Assembly: GCA_020055645.1 (NCBI GenBank)
Contig: CM034549.1
Coordinates: 24,201,930-24,265,929 of the forward strand
Direction: 5' to 3'
DNA from: Tomocerus qinae
Taxonomy: Eukaryota; Arthropoda; Collembola; Entomobryomorpha; Tomoceridae
Length of the DNA stretch: 64,000 nucleotides
Positions within the stretch are counted from its first letter, which is position 1. Every line of letters starts with the position of its first letter. The translations under genes and the position numbers were made by a program. Below, one piece after another: positions 12,800 through 27,983 of this stretch. The notes beneath the pieces are model-generated. The model was not told the DNA's origin. It did no database searches and was given only the letters and a program-made list of their open reading frames with translations.

Positions 12800-14277
12800 A
12801 TTGTGAACGAATGTGTCTATGTCTAATGTTCAACCTGGATGTTTACTGTAATTTAGTAGGCTGGCTATTTAGATGAATGTGATTATTTAGAAATAACCCA
12901 TAGAGAACAATCGAAAACATACCAAACGGAAAAACATTTAAGACCTATTATGTATCGTATGTGTGCATGTGTACAAAAAAACATTATTATAACAGTAATT
13001 AATATTCATTCCTTTGAGTACACAGGTAATCGTGATTTTAATGAGTCAAAAAACACCGCAGCATCAAGCTCATCAATTATGTACATTAATTCTATGACAT
13101 TTCTGTGAATTGCATTCACACATGGAACTGTTTGAAATTATAGTGTTAATTATTGTTACTCATTTTTGGTAGCATCCACATTGACATAATTTCAATGTAG
13201 AATAGTATGACAACTACCATACACGACATAATTTAGAAACCAATTTTATTGCGCTAAACAATTTGGTAGCTATTTATTGTGGCTATATAAAATCATAAAA
13301 ATAGATTAGTTACTATACAAATGTATACCTGCATTAAATAATAATCCAACTTATTTACAGCCACTATATATACACAAATTATTAGCAAGCTAACAGGTTT
13401 AAATACATTCGAATCTAAGAATATAGCAAAGATAAGTTAATGGATTTGATACAATATGGTTTAAGCAATAGTAGTTTACAAAAGCGACTTTATATATGAC
13501 TAATATATGTTAACTATTGATATGTTGCATAATAGAAATGTATAATCACTTATTTACAAATTAAGAAATAGTTATATAGTATAAAGATTTCTAAAGTACT
13601 ACTATACATACACGCATACAACAAAAAACCAAAATTAAACTGTGAAAGAAAATATGAAAACTAATTTGTGAGCATTGTCTCCAGCAAATATACAATATAT
13701 ACCTAAGATCTCAGATTTACGAAATACTATGTACTATATGCATACATACGCGATATATTATACTATAAATACTAAAAATGAAAGCTTTAATAAATCCAAG
13801 TCTTGTTGCTTTATTAATCTCCCTCGTTCTTCAATTACCATACTTATTGTCTAGTACCTAGGAAAAGAACAAAGAAATCCGTTGTTTCTCAGAATCATTA
13901 TCCGAAATTGTGGTATTGGATAACGTTGACTCGGTGTAAGACTAGATTACTTTAGCCATGATTTTCCGAGACTGCTGCATAATGAAGCTAATCCCGTCAT
14001 AAAATCCATCACTATATAACGCACAGATGGTGCTTCTAAAAATACATTTAGTACTGTCTTAAAGAGTTATGTGTACAAGCACACTACACTTTATTAATAG
14101 TTCTACTCCTAGACTTACTCTATATCTCCGAATTTTGTCAAACTGTACAGGTAATCTTGTATTTTCCGGTTTTGTCCGGTTACAGTAAGAAGATTTTAAC
14201 TTTAAAGTCAATTTTGAGGAAATTAGGAATAAGGAAGTGTTTTAAAACTAGAATAAAGGAGTTAGAAAAATTTGAAA
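12800..14277. other. Intergenic, nothing recognised
   Basis: Very AT-rich sequence between TMEM198 and the secreted cysteine-rich gene. Short open frames only, with no coding similarity seen. The last 150 bases presumably include the promoter or 5' UTR of the following gene. Confidence 0.6.
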
Positions 14278-15686
14278 ATGTGGCAGCATTTGCTGTTATT
14301 AAGTCTAAGTTTAAAATTCGCTTACTGCGAAGAAGCAGGAGGGAATAAGGCTAATTATAAAGATGTAGTGTTTACCTATCCTACCGGGGTAAGTGTATTC
14401 TGCGTATATTTTTGACTTACTATATTCTTAGAATAATACTAAATATTTGATAACAAGTTGAATTTTTGAATTGTTTTCGACATAGGTACGTAGCGAACGG
14501 GATATTCCAGTTTGTCCATCAACTCTAACCCAAACGCAATCGCCACAATTTCCCAAAACGCATGTTGGGACTTCACATGGCCACCACGAATCTGCAGAAG
14601 ATCATACAGAAGAAGAAGTGAAACAAGTCATTGAAGGAGAAACTGCTTGTAATATAATTCACAAGAGATATTTCTTTTCTCCAGTGGTAGAGAGACTTTG
14701 TCGCTGTCCAGATCGAAGTGAATGTCCATGGCATTGGTCCCAAGGGCCTACCTATCCGAATTTAACCTCTAAACATAATCAGCAAAACAGACAGGACAAA
14801 CAGCTGCAGTCATCCAAAACAGAAAATAGTACGCCTTCAGAAAAAGGAGAAAATGTCTCAAGTGGAGTAGGCAGTGGAGGAGGGGGTGGCGGTGGAGGTG
14901 GAGGAGGCGGAAAACGAGATCCTCATACAATCATGATTAATAATCGCTCGCAGCTCAAGGTTACTTTTCTCATGTTTACATTTCTTGGCCAATTTTCTGA
15001 TAGAAAATACATTTCCGCACAGGATATTGCTGATTTGCTGGAAGTCTTAGTTTTCTCCTTTGTTTTTAGCATCTGTTTTTGTTTACTTAGTTTTGTAATG
15101 AAGTTAACCAACTGACAAGATGCAAAGGGAAGAAACCTTCCTTGTACAGAGTTATTAAAGGCTCGACAGTTTCTGGTTCGACTAACGAAGGCCAAATTAC
15201 TTTAACTAATGTAACATGTTACTGTCCCCCACTATATCGACACTGGGTTTTTGCGGAGAAGGAAAATCAAGAATTTTTAAACGGAACATCTATTACAACT
15301 CTTATGTACCGGTGTGAAAAGGTAATAAATAGACTTTTGTATACTATTATCAGTTTGAGACTATTAACTTTGAGAAAGTTTCACAAAATTTTAACGAATA
15401 TATTTAGTAATCCTGATACCAGTGCTATTTAATGATTATGCCTCATATTTAATCATTATTTATAATGGTTTCAGATTAGTATTCTTGTTTTTGATTATTG
15501 TAGCTACCGAGATGTTCTAGTATGGAAAAATGTGGCAATATCCGTACTGATTACCACTCAACATTCTATCATTGTTCTTGTCCTCCGAGTCACCTATGTC
15601 TTCCCAAAGATGATGAGGAACCAATAGAGGTTGATGAAATTTTCTACAAGGGCACCGCTTCACAAGCCTACTGTACTCCATTTTAG
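14278..15686 (+). CDS. Secreted cysteine-rich protein with poly-Gly insert
   Basis: Four exons join in frame: 14278-14388, 14486-14959, 15091-15321 and 15504-15686, giving 332 residues. The first exon starts at an ATG giving a hydrophobic signal peptide (MWQHLLLLSLSLKFAYC). The mature part holds 16 cysteines, including LCRCPDRSECPW, VTCYCPP, YRCEKLPRC and YHCSCPPSHLC, so it is a disulfide-rich extracellular protein. Between the first cysteine group and the rest lies a polar Asn/Gln/Ser stretch and a run of 12 glycines, then a basic KR pair. The cysteine spacing recalls, from memory, a widespread arthropod secreted family that includes centipede venom proteins (scoloptoxin family 11); a non-venom role is equally possible. 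No toxicity can be inferred. The probable poly(A) signal is at 16125-16130. Confidence 0.75.
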
Positions 15687-17539
15687 TTTACTTACATCTG
15701 TGATTTTATTTATTTATTCACTCAGCTCTCCGCTTTAATTTGTACTGTAAAATATTAGTAAAGCGTATTATTAGCTGCTAGGTCTATTCACGAAGCAATA
15801 CATTGGAGGTATTGCATGACGTATTCATTTAGGTGAGTCTCAGTCTCAGAGTAAGATGTTGGTATTTACCTTTGCACGACAGAGTAATTTAAGTTAATAA
15901 CAGTTATTCTTCTGACAATTTGGTAAAAATTACTCTTTGTTAACTCATCCACTTATTTTGTGTGCATCATACAAAAAATAGGTATATGTTAGAGCAAAAT
16001 AGGTAGAATGATTTATTTTCCCCCATCAACCTATACATTGAGAATTCATGCAAAGATTTTTTTCGTGTATGTATTCAATAATCTCGTGTCCCCCACCAAA
16101 ATGTATGTAGCACTCACTACATAAAATAAAGACAAATCTCATGGGTTTTTACATACAAAAATGTATTCGTAATGGTTTACTTGTTTTGCTTAACTTACAG
16201 GTAGTGTTAATATTGGTATTGGTAATTAAGCTGATTAGAGAGTATGTAAGCAGGTAGTATGTCACAATGATAGTGGTTGAAATTGAAAACTTGATTAAAT
16301 TATGGAACTGGAAAAACTACATTTACATAAAAAGATGCACAAGAATGTCATCAAGAATCTTATTCTGTCAGCTTAGTATTAAATCTCAGTTTGGCTACAG
16401 AAGTAAACTTTTCACAGGTAATGCATGACATAATTTGTTTGAAACTAAATTTCGGGAGTTTGAAAGTTATAATGTGTATAAGAGTGTTTGTGGTTTAGCT
16501 CCTAGTGTGGCCACATGACTCGTAGATAGAATTCTATGTAGTATTTGTTAGTAGAAGGAGAAAAAGTTTTGAATCGAAAGGAAATGTGTCTGTATGTATG
16601 GTTTGCTCTGCGCCATTACTTCGCTTACAACTTAAGGGCGTATTCATTCATGCTGTCCATTTGGTATTATGTACGTAATGTAGCATATAAAATGTATGTA
16701 CATACTTCCCTTAGTGTATTGCATAGTATAAAGAGATTGCTGAATTATTACTGAATGCTTTGCTCATGCCAAAATGCAATGCGATACAATGTCAATAGAT
16801 ATTTAAATGCGTTGTCTGCCTGCCTTCTCTGGCCCATTAAGTTAAGCCGCATTCGTACCTTTACTCACATACATATATACCTACAAGCAAATACTATAGA
16901 AAATAGCATACATTCTTTAATATAGCTAAAGCTATAAAAGCGGACCTACAACTCAAGCCTTGTGCTGCAACTTGGTTTATTCGTAAATCGTGTACATTAT
17001 ATACTATACGTACATAACATAGATCTATGTATGTACAACATTATTAAGAAAGGAGTCGGACTGGCATTACATATTCACATTGACTCACAAAAGTTCATTT
17101 CAGTCAATATATAGGAGACAGACAGAGTTTGTAAGTTCGCCTGTCTGATTTGACTTACTACTACCATCCTCTCTATATTTCTATGTAGTATGTTGTATTA
17201 AAACTATTGCACAAATTAGACTGTTTCTTTCTGCATGAATGATAGGGTTTTATCAATGTTTTAATTTAACTCTGATTTACTATCATTCGCCGCTTCCTTA
17301 AATCATCCATCAATTTATTACCCTGTAGAACAGAAAACCATCCTTACAAGTTACAAACAAAACAATACACGTCGTGTCAACTCGAGTTTTTACTATCCAT
17401 CCAGCCGAAACAGCACAAATTTTTGATGTGTTGTGTGAATTCAACATCCAAATATTGAATCATCCTCACCTTTTCGAGCTGTGAATAGTAATCACTTAAT
17501 TACTATTAATAACCAGATCTATTTCAACATACCAGTCAA
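15687..17539. other. 3' UTR and intergenic
   Basis: After the cysteine-rich gene, AATAAA at 16125-16130 is the first clear poly(A) signal. Beyond it I see no gene up to the duplicated 5' exons of the first Cdc42 gene. Confidence 0.55.
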
Positions 17540-17577
17540 CAAAAACAAACTAACCGACTTACGTCAATAAAGTTGTG
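17540..17577 (+). other. Probable 5' UTR exon end, Cdc42 copy A
   Basis: This segment contains TTACGTCAATAAAGTTGTG followed by the donor GTAAGT. A clearly related segment occurs at 24891-24928 upstream of copy B, where the donor is GTTAGT. Conservation next to a donor in both copies suggests a non-coding first exon. The 5' boundary is not determined. Confidence 0.4.
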
Positions 17578-17791
17578 GTAAGTTTTGCATTTTTTATTAC
17601 AATCACCACAATACTTAAGTAGCTTAGTTGGCACTATGTTCAATGTTGCATTTGCATCTTCGTCCATCGTCAGCCAAATATTTAATCCAATAAGGATGAA
17701 GGATATCTAAGCTTTCAATTTCTAATCTGTTTGTAATGTTTATTTAATCAACATTTTTAATTTTGATTTGTGCTTCTTATTGGGATTTCAG

Positions 17792-17881
17792 ATTCTTATG
17801 TGAAAGTGAAAGGACATCCATCTCAATATTCAAATAAGGAAAGAGGATTTTAATTCAACGCTTGATTCACTGTTACAAGGC
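17792..17881 (+). other. Probable second 5' UTR exon, Cdc42 copy A
   Basis: Bounded by a good acceptor (TTTCAG before 17792) and a GTAAGT donor after 17881. The segment TCAAATAAGGAAA and the AAGGC just before the donor recur upstream of copy B, ending at 25239. It has no coding potential shared between the two copies, so it is read as untranslated. Confidence 0.4.
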
Positions 17882-18993
17882 GTAAGTTAATAGGTACTGT
17901 TTTAAATGAAATTTAATTATGTAGCCATACTAAATGGTACTGATCACAATTGAACAACTGACACAGTAGTAATTATTTGATGCAAAATCCATTTAATGAA
18001 GTTTTTATTTCAATCACTGTTACATTTAAAATGTTTTCCTCTGCACTGACAGAAATTACAAACAACCAAATATGTTTTACTCGTATAGGACACTGCACTG
18101 ATGAGACTATATACGGCAAAACAAAAATCCCAAAAGATATCAAATTTAAGATTTAACTAGTTCACATTAATTTTGGCCATATACGGAAGTAATGAAATGA
18201 AGTAATACAATGCGAAACACCGTATGATATATGGGAAGATTATGTAATCCCCAATACAATATTACTTTTACGCCCTTTTCATAGAAGGTTCATTATTCTT
18301 TTGTTTCGGTTTTAGTTGTTTAATACTCTAATTACTTCTTGACTCACTCTGATGCATTTGGAAGTATGGTACGATGGGTTTTAAAAGGGGTGCAAAGATC
18401 ACGCTCATTAGACAGTAAAAATTAACTCTGGCTCCGATTATCCTGACCATAGTATGTGTCCCGGGACAGTTTTTTTGTAGAAGCGCTGACAGAAAAGGCA
18501 ACCAGTTGGTTAGGTAGCTCCGTTGAAAGAACATGCACTTGTGAAGAAAATTGATGGGTAGGGATTTGCAAACAAGCATTAATCATAGAATAAGAGTATG
18601 AATGTGACGTAAAATGAGTCATATCTTGCACGCCCATAAATATGCAACATGATATTTATTCATTCATATTTAGATCTTCAATTAGAATTCTTGTGGAGTT
18701 GTGTCTGGTTTTAATAAATGTACTGGTAATTACAGTAGCCAGTATATTGTTTTAAGATTACTACGCTACATTTTTGTATGTAAATATTAATATGAGGATT
18801 TAATCTTTTGTTTTTCTAGACTGAACTTGCCAGTTGGGAAATAAGATTCTTGGCAAGGTTCCAAAGATTGACAATCTTCAAAATAGGACGATTTAATCTC
18901 CAAGATAAGCATAAGTAATCTTGGACGTGTTGGATCCATTTCTTCTTTCTAATTACCGGAAGTAAGGAAGGAGGTATATCTTTCCTGCTTTAG

Positions 18994-21221
<2,228 letters not shown>

Positions 21222-24200
21222 AGAATGCAAAATTCAAAACTGACTTCTACGAACTAACTACAAAGTAACAATGGCCAATATTTTGCAAATTCTTTTTTCG
21301 AAGTCATTTCACGCGTCTACAGTTGACAGTTACTACAGTCTGCAGATGAAGAAAATGTTTATTTCATTTTGAAATCATTGGGTTAACTTTTTTTCTTGAT
21401 CATTTGTTTGAAAAGTAATAATTACTATATTGATACTATGATAGTTAATTTAAAGTACTGAAAATTGGTAGACAAGACATGACTCAGACGTACGTACGTA
21501 TGTATTTAATAGGTATTAAGGTATAATAAAATCTTTAATGCCTCACTAACTACTGTAATAATACAAATAGATTTATAAGTTGAGTAGATTGAGAATTGAA
21601 CCCAAGAAATATGAGAGGGTGAGAGGAACAAGTTGTGGCAAACAAAGCAAAATTGTCACATAAAGCCATTTGATATGTATTTACTAATTATACTATACCT
21701 ATTGCCAGTTTCTCTGTAGATGTAGATCCCAGATAATCTTACATGCTTTGCCTTTTAGGTGATAGGTGAAAATAATTAGGTTAGATATCTCCTAGATCCT
21801 TACTACAATTACACAATGCCTTCATAGTGTATTAAATTGTACCTATCGTTAAAATTCTAATAAACTACACCACTGCCAATCCTTTATTCGGTAACAAGGA
21901 AGCTATGCCATAGACAAATAACCGATGCCTAAAAAACTTTAGAATTACTCTTTCAAAGGTCAAAGACACTTAAGCACGCACGCTTCAAGTTTTTACGAAA
22001 AATTCGTTCCGCCCGTTCGTCTGGAGAATCGGCGGAAGTTAAAAACGGACGAAAACTGCAAACTATTGTAAAATTGTGCTTTGGCGTTTAAGACAATGAA
22101 AGTTGGTAATTTGCAGCTATGTAATTCATTATCGCATTCTCTGCAAATGATATGTTGCGGTTATTTTCCAGGGTTGCTAAAAGAGGCTTTTTTGTCCTGG
22201 AGAAAGGTCATTGACAGTGGTGTAGAGCTGTTTAGGTATTATTACAGCAGTTGAATTTGTCTACGTCTCTACTACTGACTGTTGTGTCCTGTTTGTATTT
22301 GTACTGTAAATATTCCTGTAGGGACGGGTGCACTACAAATGCATGTAGCTGTACTTGCTGTATCACTGAACTGCTGGACTAATCCGTTCCTTTATTTTAA
22401 TCATTCAGCACTGCTACGTTTTTAGTTCAAGTTCAACTTCAATCACAATCACAAGTCAAAATGTATTTCTGTTACGTACACGCAATATGTAATAGTTAAG
22501 TTGATGTATATACTGTAACAATATTACTGTTAGTAATTTAATTAACATTTAATTACATATATGTACAACGGGACGAGAAGGTATGAAATTAAGTATGACC
22601 GATGCAAATATCTATTTAAAGATTTTAATAATAATTATGGGTGTACACCAGATAATTACTAAGAAATTATTAATGGTTAAAGCAACATTTCCGTTTTTGT
22701 CCGTCAGAGATCAGATTCCAATAGAAAAGTTTTCGTCTGTTACAAGCGAGCTGGAAGTTTTTTCAAATATATTTACAATTATTAGATAGAATAGTTAAAT
22801 TACTCTATAATATGCCTTGGAGCATATCTATAAGTTTGAACAACAATTTCCCTATTTTTAATTAAACTAGGGAATTTTCATCCAGTTGGTGCAACTTTTT
22901 TTCCTTCAACGAAGATGTTGGTATTATTAACTCCCTGTTTCTATTAATGAATTTAAGTATTTTAAGTTATGGTTATTGAAAATCAAAAGTTATTATTTCT
23001 TAAGATGATAAGATATAATTTATCTTGAGTGATAACGTGTAGATGGATCTTAATCTAACGTTATACACATAAGTATAGTAGGTGCATATGTACAAATGGA
23101 CTCTTTATTTAAGATGAGAAAAATAAATAAAATGTGCATTATATTAATTGTTGTGTTAACGAATGATTATACAAAATGAAAATACCTTTATGTCCTTGTG
23201 TGTAATGTATGTATATTTACTAACCGAAGACTATTATACTAAAACTAACTATCTGCTCTGATAATAAAATGCTATCCTGTTACTATACTGTTATCTTACA
23301 TAATAATAATGTATTATTACACTAACCTATTCATGTATTACACATACTACAAATACCTATATTATTTCTAAATCTATACAATATACACTACTAAATATGA
23401 TACTGTACTACTACTGATACGAATGATTTGTATTTATTGGGAATACTAAATATGATGTTGATAATTAAATCTAAAAATACAATTCTACAATAATGTATTA
23501 CTATTGCTAGATATGCCTCTCTGAAAATGATTATAATATGTATATAGAGTAATATAAATAAGGTAAAGTACCACCCACCACCAGAAAGTACTGCCAGCCA
23601 ACAACCAACTCACCAAACTACCTTACCTACAATTACAATACAGTTACAAAATGACTATATACAAAACACGTTGAAGAGAAATAAATGCCGGAGGGAGTCT
23701 ATCGCTTTTCTTTAATAACCTCTCGTTTTATCATTCAGGATTTGATATGAAATACTCACACCGGGACAATCCCGTCAAATCATAATTATTTCACTATTTA
23801 TTTACAATTTTCACCAAGGCCAGAAGTATTAACTAACTTTACGTGTTTTTCTCTTACGTTTGAATTCTGTTTATTCAAGTTTACATATTTAAAACATGTA
23901 ATTAGGTTCTCAAGCACTATCTTTATAAAATAGCACTAGCATTGGTTTCATTAACCATGATTCCGTCCATTGGCACATATTATACAACTACATACACCCA
24001 GCCAGACAGAACTATTAATTATTTATCGTCTTAGACCTCATTTCTAAAATAATCGTAGATAGGTTATATCGGTTCGGAAAGGAGAAATAATTACATAATA
24101 ATCATTTAAATTGGTATGGGTAGCGGCAGGCTGGCAGGGCATATTTTCGGGCTAAATGTTGAAGTCTGGCTTCTGAATTTTGTCATGTAGTTTTCTGAAT

Positions 24201-24889
24201 GCAGGTATCATCTTTTCAGATAACATACTCACCGAAAATTTCAACCTACATAATATGTACAGAAATCAAACTAATCGATCTTCGAGAAATGGTTTTAGGA
24301 GTACATGTTACTCAATGTAACGTGCTCAATATCAAACTAGGGTAAATGCAGAATATCGAACCGAGCGATTGCTTTAACTGAATCGTTGTTAGTTCTATCT
24401 CTATCCCTATCCATTACGTTCTAATGGTTCGCACAGCGCCTTTAACATTTATATAAATCAGGAAGTCGTTTTCATAGTAATCCATTGTGCCTGAAAAATT
24501 AAAAGACGTCTCTAGCATTTGCAATTTATAGTTTGAACATTTTATGCACCGTTTAAGGATATCTTATAGAAAATTGTCGCTTATGATCATATGGTTCGAA
24601 GTCGCTTATTATGCCACTAAGTACTAAGTTTCCATTAAGAGTAGTACATGCTGTCTCTACTAAAATTAAACACTTCCCGTGTAACTACATTGGTAAGGCT
24701 TACATCTTTCGAGAGGTCATGTCAAGGGCTATTAAATGATATATTCAAAGCAAAATTGGTTGATTTTCTTCAATAAATATATAAATACAAAAATTATGCA
24801 AAGATTAAATGAAACTAGCTATTGAAGGCGTTTGCTAAATATAATATACCATGTACAAACGTGTGGTCGCTAATCACAATGTTACACGA
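21222..24889. other. 3' UTR and spacer of Cdc42 copy A
   Basis: Contains several AATAAA signals (21525, 21859, 23680). The one at 23680-23685 and the sequence after it match the 3' flank of copy B, so the ancestral transcript may have ended there and copy A may use alternative 3' ends. A short inverted repeat (TTCCGCC/GGCGGAA) lies near 22006-22036 in a local GC-rich patch. No protein-coding gene seen. Confidence 0.5.
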
Positions 24890-24890
24890 C

Positions 24891-25239
24891 TGAAACGGAC
24901 TAAATCAAATTACGTCAATGAAGCTGTGGTTAGTTCGTCACTTAATTACATGACTTTGATTGACTACTTTTTATATTATTCTTACTATCTTATACATATA
25001 TTTTTTTGTTAGCACGCATTAGTACATTTCCTGGAGCTTGACGTTTCCAACACTTATCTTTACACCCAAACCTTTTAACATTACCTTCTCAATCGGTTTT
25101 TATAGTTCAATGAACATTTTTAACGATTCCATTTCGTCCAAACTAGAATTTCTGGTTTTTAATTCTAATTTGAAAAGAAAGACAGATTCATCATTCACTC
25201 AAATAAGGAAAAAAAGAATTTAATTGGACTTTTGAAGGC
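24891..25239 (+). other. Probable 5' UTR exons, Cdc42 copy B
   Basis: Homologues of the two copy A leader segments: one ends at 24928 before a GTTAGT donor, the other ends at 25239 before GTAAGT. The acceptor of the second is purine-rich and weak in this copy, so its exact start is uncertain. A further acceptor lies just before the coding start near 25750. Confidence 0.35.
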
Positions 25240-25754
25240 GTAAGTGAAGTTAGTCATTTGGTTTTCAGCAATTTTCGCAATCGCAATATTGTCAATATGC
25301 AGTTTTGCGAACAAGGAATTTATTTAAAGAATAAAATTTGGAGGTATTTTTTATCAAAAACGACCCTGCAACATTTCCAGAATCTTTCACAATTATAATA
25401 TAATGTAGTCTAATTCTACATCTACTTTATCTACATAAAACATAGCGATAGCACTGCTCGGGGTGGAGTAATAATTTTGTTAATAAAAATAGTTAATAAA
25501 AAAGAATAGGCAATTCTTAGACCACATTAATGTGGACAAAAATAATTTGGGACTTTTTAAATCTATTTCTTCATTGTCTTTGAAATAGAATTATACTAAA
25601 CTTTGAAGGAGGTACTGAGAGCATATTTTGTGTTGGTTAATAATAGTAAGGAAAATCATATCTTCGTTTCAGTTAAAATCTCATCGTCGATTTTCTAATT
25701 ACATTTCAGATTTCAGTCAGAAGAAATATATAATAGATACCACTACAGAATAGA

Positions 25755-27598
25755 ATGTCATCGATGCAGACCATTAAAAGTGTAGTTGTTGGAGACGGAG
25801 CAGTTGGAAAGACATGTCTTCTTATTTCCTACACCACAAATAAGTTTCCGTCAGAATATGTGCCGACCGTATTTGACAACTATGCCGTAACGGTCATGAT
25901 CGGGGGAGAGCCATACACTTTGGGACTGTTTGACACAGCAGGTTTGATTTACCAGAAATTAAGTCAGTACAATTTTTTTTGGATTGAGTCAATTAATATT
26001 TATGTAATACTTATTTCAGGTCAGGAAGATTATGACCGACTAAGACCTTTAAGTTACCCTCAAACAGATGTTTTTCTTGTTTGTTTTTCTGTTGCTCAAC
26101 CTTCTTCATTTGAAAATGCGAAAGAAAAGGTGAATTTTTAATACATTTATTAAATTCAAACTGATTTAGGTTGTGGACGAATCAGGCATAAACTTAAGTA
26201 GTAAAACATTTATGCATAATATTCACATAAGCTGAGTTTGTGAATTAAAAACTGTATATTTATTCAGTGGGTTCCAGAGATTGCTCATCATTGTCGAAAG
26301 ACACCATTTTTACTGGTAGGAACACAAATCGATTTACGAGATGACGCAGGTATGGTTACACTTAAGTATTACAGTTTGACTAGGATATGATTTTTCACCG
26401 TACTTCCACTTTTCTAATGCTAATTTCATATAATACTTTCACCGACCTTTCACCTGCAATTTCTTCAGAATTTTATTAAACGGGAAATGTGCATCGACGT
26501 AATACAGTGTGAAAAATATGAAGTTAGTGTAAGAATAAAGATTAATACAAAGTAAAGTTACTTCTTTGTCATATACCATAGCATAAAGGTGAATTTTGAG
26601 AATACTGATATTTTTGCCTCCTGACTAAACTATAATGCTTTGTAGCTGTATGAAAAAATAATTATTATATAAATATATTTTCCGGTAAGAGTACCTGTTA
26701 ATAAAATGGCACTCTCTGCACTAGCTTATCACAGTTTCAAATCGCTAAATTAAATTCCAGTTAACAATTCCCAACTGTATAATGTACCATCACTATTTTA
26801 AGCTCCGTGAAATAGAAAATAATACTAAATTCAAAAGCTATTTTCCCTTTAAGTGAAAGCATATATAAAACTTGTGCAAATGACAGAAAATTTACTTTCC
26901 TTTCGTTAGTGCCTATTGTATGCGTTCTATTGTATGATACATGTCTTGTATGAGTCACGGGTGGTTCTAAACTGAATATCCATGGATCAATTCGAGAGTC
27001 TGTGCTCTGTATAATTAATTTTGTTCTTTGTAACCACATTCGTAACATTGCATGCATTCCAAAGCAATAAGTACATGCAATCCTCCAATAAACCTCGCCT
27101 TTCCGAAAGGTTTCGGTAAGATGAAAAACTTGAAACTTTTCGATTTTTCCATGGATGAAAAGATTTTCAACATTAACCATTTAGTGAATAAGGCTGAATT
27201 AAATGGAGAAAGCAAAGAAATTATTATTTAAAATTGTGAATCCTTAATACAGTGAATTTTTTAATGAAACAAACTGTAATGCAATATTATTTATCCAGGA
27301 ATGATTGAAAAGTTGGCCAAAAATAAGCAAAAGCCAATAACATGTGAACAAGGCGAACGCTTAGCGAGAGAGCTCAAGGCTGTCAAATATGTAGAATGTT
27401 CTGCACTTACTCAGGTTGGTATTAAAATTATGGCATTAATTATTCGTAGAAAATTGCAGTAAGAGTATATAAATCAATTTTATTGCTTTCACCGCTTTCA
27501 CCCTGCAGAAAGGACTAAAGAATGTTTTTGATGAAGCTATCCTAGCGGCTTTAGAACCACCTGAGCATCCTAAGAAAAAGGGTTGTACAATACTTTAA
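25755..27598 (+). CDS. Cdc42: Cdc42 small GTPase, copy B
   Basis: Five exons in the same phases as copy A: 25755-25941, 26020-26129, 26268-26349, 27299-27414 and 27509-27598, giving 194 residues. The first ATG adds MSS before the usual MQTIK start; the second ATG (25764) would give exactly 191 residues. P-loop, switch I, DTAGQEDYDR, TQID and the CTIL prenylation box are all intact, so it should be a working GTPase. Differences from copy A include Ser for Cys just before the P-loop (IKSVVVGDG), AQ for VS in CFSVxxPSS, Arg for Gln in HHCRKTP, and a KKKGCTIL tail. Exon 1 shares a long near-identical tract with copy A that looks converted. The probable poly(A) signal is at 27978-27983. Confidence 0.93.
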
Positions 27599-27983
27599 GA
27601 ATTCAAAATTATAATGTGACTTTCTACGACTACCTCTACTTAAAAATATTTTCTAAAATCTGTTTTTCCGAAGCGTAACTATACTATTTTATGGACTTTT
27701 CTTCTAAACTTCTTAGCTATTTATTTTATAAACTACTAAATTTTAATAATTAGTGCTGATTGCCAATATTTGTTATGCATTTCCGAAAATGTTTTTAACT
27801 GCATCAGATCGTTGTTATAATGAATTATTTATAAGTATAGAAATATCTTTAGGTAATTCTCGTGTAAAGAAATTATAATAGAACGAGTAAGTGTTTGTGT
27901 ACTTTAAATGCTCTGAACGATAATAATTTAAAAACTAGGAGAGTTAGTTAATATATCTTTATAGTTAGAAAAAGATAAATAAA

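Noticed and set aside
18328..18637. Two overlapping minus-strand open frames upstream of Cdc42 copy A
   Set aside because: Both are short, overlap in different frames, lack recognisable motifs and fall in the probable leader intron of Cdc42.
26761..27215. Overlapping minus-strand open frames (139 and 66 codons) in intron 3 of Cdc42 copy B, one with a Ly6-like [11 protein letters not shown] start
   Set aside because: The cysteine-containing frame stops six codons later, no splice sites extend it convincingly, and the other frame resembles nothing.
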